Below, piece by piece: positions 1 through 11,955 of a stretch of 64,000 nt of DNA. The stretch comes from Batrachochytrium dendrobatidis JAM81. Its lineage: Eukaryota > Chytridiomycota > Chytridiomycetes > Rhizophydiales. A program made the translations under genes and the position numbers. The stretch spans positions 166,567-230,566 of the forward strand of contig NW_006281102.1 of the NCBI RefSeq assembly GCF_000203795.2, read 5' to 3'. The notes beneath the pieces were generated by a model. That model was not told the DNA's origin and made no database searches. It was given only the letters and a program-made list of their open reading frames with translations. Numbering within the stretch: the first letter of the stretch is position 1; every line of letters begins with the position of its first letter.

Positions 1-2049
1 AATGTCATCAATGGCGGTTTTAGATATTTCCTGAATCAGCACACTCATTTTCTCTAAAACATCAAAATAAATATTGTCCATTCGAACCAAGCCATCATCA
101 GATGTGTCTTGTAAAATGGATAGACATTGCTAAATAAAAGTCTTAGTGTGCAGTCGTAAACAACAGTATAATCCAAAAAATACCAACCTGTTCGGTTTTG
201 TATGTGCTCAAAAATACACTAATTGAGTGGAGAGAGCCCAAACAACGGGCTAGATGAGAAATGCGATCACCTCGAAATTGCAGCGTATATCTTGCATCAT
301 TCACTGGAATAAACGTAGACTGATGATGCCAATGTTCCTGCTTCATCAAATCCAGATACTTTAACAAAATAGGAATTTGTATGCTTTTTAAAAACACTAA
401 TCTTTGATGTTCAAGCTGTAAATGGCTCATCCTTTCTGAGATTACCAAGAGCAGGCTTTTGGTCTGATCAGCCAAAACCGTCATATGATCATCATCGATA
501 TCATACATTTTAGACAATGTCAAGTCCCATTTGTCAGAGCGTGATAAAATCTTTTGAAACCGAGTATCAGCAGCTATACAAGTATTGTATTTCAAAACAA
601 ACACATATCAGCAAGAATTTAAATCTCGGCAAAATACAAAACCAATTTGAAATCCAACCTTGTTTTTCTAAATCTACCCATACACTAAACACAGTGTCGT
701 TTCCTAAAATGACAAGCGAGCACCCCTTTTCAAAAGCAGTAGCTCCTACAGAAAATGAAAGTAGTTCTTGAACCTGCTCTTCAAATAAAAACACCTGTTC
801 AATAGTGTGTAGGAATAAACTTGGCTGATCAAGTAGCATATGAAGGTCTTGACAGACTTTCCGAGTAATCAGATCTACTAGTCCTTGAAAAAAAACTGTA
901 GTAGTATTGATAGAATTGCCATCATCATTATCAAGCAAAAGTTGTATGCTTTCTTCAAAAAAGCTCTGCTGATCTTTCATAATCTTTAAAATGTATTTAA
1001 AATACAAATCTGGCTATAAAACACATCAGAAACATACAAGCTATATTAATGATTTCGCGATATAAAATGTATGGACAAGCAATGGCATGATCTTACTCTT
1101 TCCAAAGAATTGGTTGGAAGGTTGCCGTGAAAGTGGAATTTAAAATGCTTTCGAATTGGAGAAAGAAGCAATTCAACTGGCTCAATCATATAAGCAAAAG
1201 GTGTGGTTGGCAGTGACGATGAGTCCAGTATGGATCGGCTACAAAACAATAAAACAAACCCATTTGTAAGCAATGTTTTTGATTTCAAAAACTATACACG
1301 CAATCCACAATTTTAAAAGATATGATTTATAATAAGCTTACGGATGTTGGAGTTTAGCAGAAAGCCCGAGCAAAGTGATTAGGTCCGACATGACAGACTT
1401 TGACGAGTGTTCATCTATTGGTTTTGGCCATGATATTTCCAGCAGAAAAGGGGCAGCAGTGATGGACAACTTCTTGTGAATAAGTGCATGACACTTGTGA
1501 ATAGACGATCTCCAATAGTCAGAGGCAGACATAAAGTGCGCATTTACAAAGGGTGCGTCGAGATCTACACTTGACGGTTTGATTGTAGATTCAGGAAGAC
1601 CAAAATGGCTGCAGTAGTGGTCAATGGCAGATGCTAGATCATTCCTGTTTATGCAGTTATGAATAAACTCTTCACTCTCATGAATCTTGCAAAGGGACTG
1701 CAGCTCGGCTTCTGCAGCTTCAAGCCGCTTAATCAATGCCAATGAACTGGATAGCTGCGACAATTTAGGATCCTTTGAAGCTTTAAATGAGTTGGCCAGT
1801 TTTAGTATGGAGACTCGACCTTCTTCAAGAGAGGCTTTAAGCTGAATAGCTTCGGTCTGGATAGCACTGATGCATGCCTTTGAATGGCTGGATACCAATC
1901 TAGCCTTTATGCAGTGTTAGCACCACTTATGACAGTCGCAACATGATGCCAGATTTACTCACCTTTTCCTCTGCATCTGCCTTTAGACTTGCAGTTTCTT
2001 GTAGTTTGTCTGCCAATGCTTCCTGAGAAATAAACAGCAGTTGTTCCAT
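1..2049 (-). CDS. RINT1: RINT1/Tip20-family vesicle tethering protein, 3' part outside window
   Basis: This family (RINT1 in animals, Tip20/Dsl1 complex in yeast) tethers Golgi-derived vesicles at the ER. I start at the ATG 2049-2047, giving a short first exon to 1963. Exon 2 runs from about 1904 to 1342. It is a coiled-coil-prone N-terminal region rich in Ala, Leu, Lys and Glu. The next exon (about 1240-1095) has the family signature LLSPIRKHFKFHFHG followed by NLPTNSLER. It joins to PDLYFKYIL, the equivalent of the (K)PEWYFT block of RINT1. Later exons carry the conserved helical region (EKQ joined to AADTRF; LHSISVFLSTYKTEQ). All junctions keep phase. Two introns use the weak donor GTTGG. 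The gene runs off the left edge with no stop seen. Identification rests on the RHFKFHF-type block and the PD/EWYF block; I am confident of the family. Confidence 0.9.
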
Positions 2050-2726
2050 CACTACAAAACTTTGAATGCAGATGCAATTCAATATTTTAGGGTTGAAGTT
2101 GGTAATTCAAATATTATCAACTATCCGTCAATCAACCTGTCGAGTATTTTACAGTCGTATTCACGTAGAATAAACCACTTTCTGTATTGATCTTGCAATG
2201 ATTGTCTAGGAATAAACAGTCTTTACATATTCATTGTTGTTGGAAATGGACTATTTCTTTTATTGAAACTGTTCTAATATCAGATACGCTCGCGTTCTAG
2301 TTCAACATATCTCAAAAATGAAACTATACATGCCGATCACGCAATGTTTTAAATATTCGTTTTGGAGAAAAGGAAAGTTGAAGGTTAAAGAAATGTGGAG
2401 TGTATTGGAGCAGAGATGTGAACATTTGTACAAGAATGAGCATGGAGATCAATCAATTAATGAGTTTATAAAACAATATTGTTTATCATGTATTTTAGTT
2501 TAATGTTTCATTATACGTGAATACGGCTGTAAAGCAATCAATCTACTGATATGAATGTATCAATCCACTAATGCTTGCAGACTCATGGAATAAGCAAAGC
2601 TGAAAAGTTTATTTATCGTCTTTCCCATTTCAATGCATTGAAACATAAGAATCGGTCTATTTTACAATATATTTCTTGTTAATGAGTCAAAGAAAGTTCA
2701 ATCCATTGTCAATGAATCCACAAGAT
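2050..2726. other. Intergenic gap, 5' of RINT1 and 3' of the MYND gene
   Basis: I see no convincing gene in these 677 bases. A 61-codon open frame at 2318-2503 has no recognisable motif. A short block at 2518-2533 recurs at 28657-28672 (see repeats). Confidence 0.6.
2518..2533 (+). repeat. Short shared intergenic block, copy 1
   Basis: The 16-mer tgaatacggctgtaaa is shared with 28657-28672. In both places atgtttca lies a few bases before it, and gtacaagaa lies 70-90 bases before it. This may be a trace of an old dispersed element, but a 16-mer alone could be chance. Confidence 0.35.
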
Positions 2727-4980
2727 TTATAAACCGCCATTAAGAAGCGTACTGAAAGTTTCTGTCATGCCAGTCAAGGAAAACTCGGAAGAATTAGAAT
2801 TCTGTCTATTAACACAACTCTGCTCGTGCATTGATCGATTTTCTATTTGACATTCCTCTGTGCAGTAATATACATAGACTTGTTGGGTAGCACAATCCTC
2901 ACACTTGATTGGATCGTCACTGGAAAATGTCATGCAGCAGTGTGTACAAATTGTCTTTGTAGAAACATAAGAGCTACCGTATATTTTAGATCGTCTGTTG
3001 GAAGACAATGTAAGACTTTTTTCCACAGAATTGACAGAATCGGATGCAGGCGCAAGACTCAAAAGTCGCTTGAATACATCATGCGAATATACAACATTTA
3101 TGAATGGCGCAATAAGCGATGGTGAATAGCCTTCGCTAGTGTGAACAGAGTTGGAGCGTTGTCGATGCGTATCAATTTCTAAAAGTGCTGCCTGTGTAAA
3201 AGCATGCTTTTTTAATAGCGCATGTGCCTTTTCTTCCTCTCGGATATCTGTATATAGTATTGCAAGCTAGATGGTGTACATGTTAAAATATGACAAGGCG
3301 ATCTCAGCTTGATTGCAACAATATTGAATAAACCTGTATTGATACCTGAAGGGAAATGGATCTCTTGGAGTTTGGGTCTGAAACCTCCAAAGTAGCATTG
3401 CATAGTGCATCATGTAGATATTTAATTGATTCATCAAGAATCAATCGAATTGAAACTGATTTTTCGGCACTAGAAGTGACCACTATAGCAACGGGTGGAC
3501 TAGAAGCAAATTCGATCCCGCCAGCAAGCTGAAGCGCGTATTTGTATGCAAGTACACCTGCCAAAAAAACTGATTGCACGTCGGCTTCATCTGTTGAAAT
3601 ACCGCTATCGCTTCCAGTCTCGGCCGAACTTAACTCGCAAGCTATTCGGCAATATAAAAGAGAGGTAAGGGCATCACCCATGCACTCTTGGTTTGCGCTT
3701 ACCAGTTTGAGACATAAATCTTTTTTGGTTCGTCTGCGACGCTGAATCTCAATCACATTATCAGTAGACAGCGGTTGAAGTTTGTATTCATTTGCAATCG
3801 TATCCTGAAGATCTAACAACTGTAAAGCACGGGTATATGAGCGCACGGCAGTTGAATAATGTTCGGCTTTGACTGCAATATCTGCCAAAAGAACTTGTGC
3901 ATCGAAATGAGCCGATAGATCGATTGATGTTTTTCTGGAATGTATGTTCTTGACGGTAGTTTCAGGTGGGTCAAGCAAAGGATCCATTTCTTTGCAAATA
4001 GACTCATTACTACAATCCTCGAGCGACTCGGCAACTGCAATCTCATGCAATGCTACCAATTTTGTGGCATATTCCAAGGCATGATCAATCTCGCCCATAC
4101 ACGAGGCTATTTCGACAATTTCCTTGTAAAAGACAAGATTTGCACACAAGTCGGTAATTTTTTCAACACTTCCTCTAGGACTAGCTCGACCAACTACATT
4201 GTAGATTGTAATACTACAAAGGGTCATATGGTAACTGTGGCGAAAGTTTCCTTGTTTTGACTAAACATTTAAAAATAAGAGTCAACAAAAAGCACTAGCA
4301 TGTATCCAGCTGAGCTACTATTGGCAATCACATTGCAAAGCAATAGCCATAATGGGTAGAAAAGAACCCAATCGTTGAATTTACGGGTTCAATTACAATC
4401 CACCAAAACAGGTGAAATTAATAGAGCGCTGGGCAAATAGAAAATTGACCGCACTGAGTTGGATCTCAATATGGTTACAACAACACTGAATGAATGCAAT
4501 ATTCAAACTCACTTGAGCTGCTCCGAGAGCAAAGGCTGCATGTGCTATAACTCGAAAAAAGTTGGATTGAGAAAGGTCAAGTCGATGAACAGTAAGCGAA
4601 GGCGGTAAATGATCCTCGATATCATCGCCTGCTTCAATAAACTGATAAAGAATCCAAGTACGCAAATCATCGTTAAAGTCCAGCAAATTCATCACACTGA
4701 TAATAAACTTCATCTTGGTTGTAGTGTCTGAATCAGGCGTAGGATAAGGTTCCAATAAGTCAGATCCAAACAAATCTGTCTGCTGGTCCAACTGACTAGT
4801 ATCGTGAATTTTAAGTACATGATCGTACAATGAAAGAGCCATCCAGCGCTGTTCATTTGGCTGATAGAGATGAGCTCCGAGAGAAGATAGTGCACCAAGC
4901 GTTTGTATTAGTGCAACAAGTATGGCAATGTGTGCTTCTCTATTAGTCAGTGGCGGGTCGGCTGTCATTGGTCGAGGCAT
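2727..4980 (-). CDS. TPR-like protein with C-terminal MYND zinc finger, 640 aa
   Basis: Three exons fit in phase: 4980-4513, 4260-3346 and 3266-2727 (156 + 305 + 179 residues). The N-terminal two thirds are helical with TPR-like pairs, for example around 'AEHYSTAVRSYTRALQLLD' and 'GEIDHALEYATKLVALHE'. The last exon holds a MYND zinc finger: CTHC, then CEDC, then YYCTEECQ and H-x3-C (HEQSC), so all metal ligands of the Cx2C/Cx2C/Cx3C/Hx3C pattern are present. MYND fingers bind proline-rich peptides and often recruit partners. No SET domain is visible, so it is not a complete SMYD methyltransferase. A low-complexity serine-rich tail follows the finger. The gene is head to head with the AK9-like gene over 256 bp. 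Its exact role is unknown. Confidence 0.82.
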
Positions 4981-5138
4981 TTACAAAAGAAAATATACAA
5001 TGGTCAAGATTGACTTCTTTTGTAAAGGGTCGAGTGAGCAAGAATCAACGAAAACGTTCAACTTGAAGATACTCAGATTCAGCCAGCTTTAGCGTGTTTT
5101 ATGGGTCTGATTTCACCTACTGTAAATGCTCAGACCAC

Positions 5139-5144
5139 CACGTG
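5139..5144. promoter_or_regulatory. CACGTG palindrome in shared promoter
   Basis: Context ACCACGTGTT. It lies 93 bp before the AK9-like start and 158 bp before the MYND-gene start, in the 256-bp head-to-head region. Confidence 0.55.
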
Positions 5145-5236
5145 TTTACTAATACTGCATCGAACCGAATCTGTCGAGTTTGACACGCTCAGATAAGCAA
5201 CCAAGGCTCAAGTAGTATATTACAGGAATACTCGTA

Positions 5237-8200
5237 ATGGAGCTATCTGCCGAGGCTGTCTGCGACACTTTAAAAACTATTTCTGACATTCCAGTCCTGC
5301 CTGTCATTCATCGACATGTCTACTTTATCCTTGGAAAACCCCTTTCAGGGAAAACAACCTTGGGAAGAAAGCTTGCCACCTACACGGACACCATGCTTGT
5401 TTGTCCCGAAACAGCACTGGATTATGCTACATCTACCGAAATTTCTCCAAATAAACAGCAGGTAGTTGGACAACTTGATGCAATCTATAAATCATGTCAT
5501 TTGATTTGACAGCATCATCTACTAAACATTTTGACTTTTAATCACGATAATGTACTACATGCAATGGCTGCCTATTTAATTGCACTTGTTCTTATTTTGG
5601 ACCCAACTGCTGTAACTTTACGTGACTCTTGAAACAGCTTCTAGAACACTTGGCAAATGGTGGTTCAATTCCATCTGAACAAATAGTCAAAATGATGCAA
5701 GAATCTGTCATATCGAACAACTCTGAATACAAAGGTTATATTGTAGATGGACTGCCATGTGGTTTGAATGCCAAAAACACTATTGATCTTGAATCTCCAC
5801 CACTCGACATGGCCGTATTACACAAAATAGTCCAAGAAAAAAACAAAGGTCACATTCCGGTACTCATTGATTTACAAATTTCTGATGAAAACTTAATACG
5901 TCGTCGCGCCTCTCAGTGGATCGATCCTTCTACAAACATTGGGTATTCAGGTCAGCAGGTATTATATTCAAGAACACGACGCTCTCAAGGCTGGGTAGAT
6001 GGTCAAGAAGATACTGTGGCTTTGTCAGAAATGGAATCTCAACAACTCGAGTTTTACAATGATGCGCTAGACGAACATGATGCCAATGGAAAAAATAATA
6101 CTACGGATGCAGTAGATGAAGCAGAAAGGGAAGATCTAGATGAAACGGCTATACAAGACAACGAACTTGAAGATGATTTGCCACCTGCATCAAATAATTC
6201 CAAGCAAAAAAAAAGATTGGAAGCCATCAAAAACAAAAAAACCTGGCCCATTTTATCTGAACAAATACTAGATAGGTAAGCTGTCAGATTTCAAAAAGCG
6301 TCACTAGATTCACCAGCTTATTGAATATCATGCTTTTTGTTCAATTTTCAACTCAGGCTCATCAAACGTCCAGAAGATAATCCGGATCAATCTTCAAAAG
6401 ACTTGATTGCCTACCATAAATATGAAGCAGCTCTCAATGATTTCAAAAAAAAATACTTTGACTTGTTACGAGTCATCACACTAGATGCATCGCAGCATCC
6501 AGATGTTGTGTTTCATCAATTGAAACAGTGCCTAATAACTCGCAACTTTTCACTCTACACTATGCCAGTAAAAGCTTCGCGTTTGGCTCTACCTGAAGCA
6601 GATATAGAAGGTATTTGATAATTTTGGCATATAAAAAGTAATGCATGATTAGAAATACATTCATTGATTGTTGAAATTGACACAACTTGTCTCATTTTTG
6701 AGCATATCTTTAACACAGGCATGTCCAAATCCGATGTATTCCAATACTACGCATCTCAAAATCTAAAAGAGTTTGAGCCAGTGAGAAGCATGGGATACTT
6801 TGGAAAACACTGCCCAGTAACATTTTACAATAACGGGACGCTTGTCGAGGGAGATTTGAAATTTGCGGCACTCTATCGAGTAGGTTGCATTTATTAACCC
6901 ATAAATATGGTTTGGATACTTTGTCGGTCTAAAATACATGGATGATAGCGCAGAGTTGTAGATGAGCTAAATCAACCGTATTTTTATTTTACAGGGCTCA
7001 ATCTATTATTTTTCCAGCGAAGCCTATGCAGAAACTTTTGTGGAAAATCCTTATAAATTTCTTCAAAAACCACTGGCTGTTTCAGATATTTACGCTGTAT
7101 TTATTGGTCCTCCCCATTCTGGAAAAACACTGCAAGCAAAATTGCTGGCTGAGAGATATGGACTAAACTTGATTTCGCTTGATTCGCAGCTTAAAAATTG
7201 GGAACAAACATGCTTGGTTGAATCGACTATTGATCAGACATCCGAGACAAAAGAAGCTTTGGAAAATAATATATATTTCAAGGTGAGGTTTATTTTTTTT
7301 GCAAATATGATATATTTTTAACATGGTATAAAATGCATTTTAGATTAAAGAGCATTTGAAAAACGGGACAGTCATTTCTACCAAACTACTTATAGATGTT
7401 ATAAAGCTTTGTATAAGCCAACAAAACACGCATGGAAAGGTATCATTCAAATCAAAATTTAGAATAATGTTTCAATGACTGATTTTTTTAAATAGAGATT
7501 TAACGGTTGGGTTTTGGATGGATATCCTTGCAATGCCGAGCAAGCTGAAGCCCTTGTATCTTCTGGGCTTTCACCAAAGTACTTGTTTACTCTAAAAAGT
7601 GGTAATTTTACAAATGCTCATTACCGTATCTGCAACTCGCATGTATTTACAATCACATTTAAAGTCAGTCAAATAGTGTTTTGCTAACCTGAATAACAAT
7701 AAAACATAGAGATCGATAACTCGGAAGTATTGTCTCGCTGGGAATCTCCCCGTACCGATGCTTTAGGAAACTATCCTGTTAATGAATTTGACATTGGCAT
7801 CAATGTAAATCCATACTATAATAAGCTTTATAGTAGTTACAAAGAAAATATATCAGGGATTGTGCAAATTTTAGAAAACTCTGGCGCAACTGTAGTCGAT
7901 ATTCCAGCAGATCAATCAATATCAATGATGATCAATCAAGTGGTTGCATGTGTTGATCCGTTTGTTCCGCAAGCAAGTATGATTACTCTCTTTTGAATGT
8001 GCATTTTAAATATGACCATGGACTTATAGTTTGATATGGACTATTAATCAGGTCCACTTTCTGCAAACTCCAATCGTGGTACATACGAGGAGTTTGGGTT
8101 GACAAAAGACTACTGTCCTGTGACATTAAAGTTGAAAAACGTTCTTTTAAAAGGAAGCAAGGAAATCAGCGCCAACTTCTTGGTATGAAAAGCATTGTAT

Positions 8201-11200
8201 TGAATAATCAATTTCTAGTTTTAACATTTTTTTGAAGAATCATATTTACTACTTTTCTTCGGAAGATGCCCGAGTCGATTTTTGCAAGGAGCCAGCTGTT
8301 TATCTGTCCAATATTAAGATTCCTCCACCTAGAATCGTATTTATGGGACCTGCAGGATCAGGAAAAGTATGCTACATTCTATATATTTTTGGTGTATAGT
8401 CAAGATCTAATCCAATTCTATCATAGACCACATGTATTTGTGCTTTATCTAAAAAATGGAATATACCACATGTAGAGTTTCGCTCGCTTCTTGTTCAGTT
8501 TGCACACTCACTTGAGCAGGCACAGGAAGAAGATATTATGACCATGATTGCGGAAAATGCTACAATTCCATCAACAATTATGACGGATGTGTTTGAGTAC
8601 TTGTTTACTTTGGAGGTAATTGATTTTTGCGTTTATACTTTACGATCACCTATATTGTGTATGTAAAACTAGTATTTCATGACTAATATATTCTTTAATG
8701 TGCTTACCCATTAGCCATATGTTTCAAAAGGATTTTTACTTGAAGGATTTCCACAAACAAAACAGGATTTAGATGTTGTCATCAAGAAAAATTATGCTTT
8801 AGATGCATTTGTGATGTTTCAAGTTTCACCTGAAATTGCTGCAAAGCGTGTGATGCGTGCAAAAAAGACTGGTTTAAACTTGTCCAACAAAAATGATGAT
8901 CAAAAGATTGTCGTTGACAAAAATGCACAACTGCCCTTGTCCGAAAATGAACCTCAAGAAATCTCGGATGAGGAGCTATTTGGAGAGTTGATGTCTAGGT
9001 AATATTGAAATTCCAAGCACGCAAATGAGATGATTTTATTTCAACTTTTGACATCTAATATTATACATGTAGTGCGGAAAAAGAAAACGAGCAATTTTCA
9101 GAATACTTGACCATCCTTTCCAATGCAAGACCAGCACCCACAATTGAGGTGAATGCGTCAAAAAATCTTAGACCCATTTTAGCGTTTCTTGAACGTAAAC
9201 TTTGCAAGTTTATGGAAAAGGTTGGTTTACTGCGTCATTATTTTATAAAAACGCATGTATTTTTGATGAAGCTATTTTGCTCGAGTAGTTATACTAACGT
9301 GTTGATTGTAGAGAGAATGTCTACTATGTAACGTCATTCCTATTAGCACAAAACATGCTGATACTTTACTGAAACTGGGCACCAAGCAGTACAGTTCAAT
9401 TGGGTATGATTGATTTTGCTTTGTTAAACAGTGGAGTGTTGCTGTTTTTGAAAAATAATAACCCAAATTTTAGAAAATATTGTCCAGTATCACTTCAAAA
9501 ACCCAATCAGTCGTATGCACCAATTTATGGAACCAAGCCAGTGATATTTGGCAACTGTATCTATTATCTGAAAGATATCTTGGCGAAAAATGTAGGTTTA
9601 GGCTTTACGTTTATAAAAACGCACTTTTGACTGATCGATTATAAACATTTAAAATAGGCGTTTATATCTAGTCCTCTCGATTATACTATAAACTTGACAC
9701 CACAACCAGTAGTTTTGCCAACTGTATGTATCCTGGGAGGACCAAAATCAGGAAAAACATCTATTTCAGAAAATCTGGCACTTGAATTGAATGCCGTGTA
9801 TATAAATGCAGCTACGGCAATTCAAGCCATTATAAATGGTGATGAAATTACAGCACTTTATGACAATGTGAGTTTACATGATTCAGCTTTTGTGCATTTC
9901 AATTTACTGACATGTTTAATCTATGGTAGCTGAAACACTGTTTAGATTGTGGTAAAGGTATATCTGAAGAATTGGTTTTGGAGGCAATTATGCTAATATC
10001 AGCAAGAACCATCAATGCTGGACATGGGTAGGTTTACAATCAATTCCAATGACTTGAAAATGTAGTTTTATTTTTATATATGTTGCTAAACCAGTCAAGT
10101 ATATATTAGCTGGGTGTTGGATGGTTTTCCAGAAACATTTAACCAAGCCGTCAAAATGGAGCAACAAGGCTTTCGTCCAAGCATTTTTATAGAGCTGAGC
10201 ATTGATGATTCCAATGTACAGTACAGACGACAAGCTGACAAATCTCAAAATTTAAAGTAAGCTGTCATTTTAAAACTGAAAGATTTAGAACCTGTTTGGA
10301 TAAAGAGATTCACAGTATACAATGCGCATTTTATTTTCAAGGAATTTTACTCCGCATTTAGATATAAAAGAGGTTGTTGAGTTAGATCTTGCTCAATTCA
10401 ATCAGCAAATTGTACCTATTCAAAGTGTATTTTCGGAAAAGTACTCGAATTGGAATACCATTGATGCAAGAAATTCAAAATGGGCAACAAAACACATAGC
10501 CCATCAAGCCATTTGTCACATTCTACACCAAAAACAAACATATATTTACCGAAAAAACAAAGGTAAGTGCTCTAAACCATTTCCGCGTATCTAGTATTGA
10601 AATGCAATCTAATTTGAAACAACCCATATCCAAGGTCTTGCTGCACCAATACACGGTGTTGGAATCAGTAAAGATTATATCGACCACCATTTATGTTCCT
10701 TTAAAAACTACTGTCCAGTCTCATTGTTGGATTCAAAAGAGCTTATCCAAGTGTCCAAATCAAGTCCATATTTGACAGAGTATATGGGTTTGATATACTG
10801 TTTTGCCGGTAGCTCGGAACTACAATCATTCATGGATAATCCTGACAAATACGCTCAGAGTGCTCATCTTTTAGAGCATTTGCCGATCCACAGGTCAAGA
10901 TTTGAAGTGAAAGCCATGTTTCCAAAACAACTGGAACTAAAGGGCTATTGTCCAGTCACTTTTTCATTAGGAAAATCAGGGTAACTATATGCTCAAGTGT
11001 CCATTGCCAATTTTTGATCATGCTGCTTACTTTAATTTTAGCTTTTCTTCGATTTTGATTGGAAGTAACGAATGCGTTGTCGAGTACATTGGAAAGCTGT
11101 ATGCAATGCATAGCAAAGTAGAAATGGATAAATTCATGAGGTGACACTGAATACTTTTCATGCTTGACATGTTTATGAACCACATGTGTGAGTCTGTATC

Positions 11201-11796
11201 GATACTGATTTATATTTCTGGCTGTATGTCAATGTCATTAGAAAACCATGGGCATATGTTGATCAAATTCTTCCCAGTAAACTTCCTCCACCAATAGCTC
11301 CCCTGCCAATATCTGGATTGCCTGTTATTGGATATATGGAGCAAACACTCTCGACTGCTTTAACTAGTGGATTGCGTGACTTGGGACACTTTAAACCCAA
11401 ATTTCCGTACCTGAGCATAGAAATCTCTGCGTGCAAATACTTGGCATTATATCTCAAGGGTAAGTAGTGTCTGCCATTTTTTAACTCGAGCTCCATTCAG
11501 TTTTACAACTTATGTCGATGAGCCATAAGATAGGGTGTATGTTGAGGTAATCATTATTTTTATAACCTTGATACTACTCAATAGCAAATAACCCACATTC
11601 TAAAGATTGGGTACGCAGTGGATATGCTCTGCGCCTTCAAACCTTTAAAAGCAAATGTAAGTTGATGCAGCATCTTGCTTCCACGTTGACGCGTGAGAAT
11701 GGCAGTCAATGGATTGAGAATCGCGATGAAATACTAGATCAACAATTGAGCGAATTTCTCTTGCACAAAACTATGCAAAATCGTGTGGTGGAATAA
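5237..11796 (+). CDS. AK9: AK9-type tandem adenylate/nucleoside kinase, probably flagellar
   Basis: A long multi-exon gene (more than 20 exons; I estimate 1,500-1,600 aa) matches AK9, a tandem adenylate-kinase-domain protein of cilia and flagella that interconverts nucleoside mono- and diphosphates. I see four Walker A loops: GKPLSGKTT (about 5332), GPPHSGKT (about 7108), GPAGSGK|T (8346-8366 plus the next exon) and GGPKSGKT (about 9740). Four NMP-binding motifs accompany them: VDGLPCG, LDGYPCN, LEGFPQT and LDGFPET. Between kinase units an HCPVTF/YCPV[ST]L motif recurs five times (about 6823, 8110, 9480, 10700 and 10945). Each is followed by a segment such as YYFSSE, as in AK9. The start at 5237 is the first ATG of the open frame, with a CACGTG box 93 bp upstream. 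The stop is TAA at 11794-11796. An acidic insertion (about 6100-6200) lies in the first unit. Not every unit need be active. Confidence 0.9.
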
Positions 11797-11955
11797 GTGG
11801 TGTGCATTCTCAAGACTCTCGAGTGAATATCCACTTTTTTAAAAATAAAGCGTTTTACTGCGGCTCTAATATATTGTTGACTAGCCATTGGTATCTAAAA
11901 AATCTATACACCATTAGAACGTACAACTTTATCACTCATCTGTAAAGGGATCTCA

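Noticed and set aside
2318..2503. 61-codon plus-strand frame starting with ATG
   Set aside because: No motif, no introns or family match, in an AT-rich gap; length is within chance for this composition.
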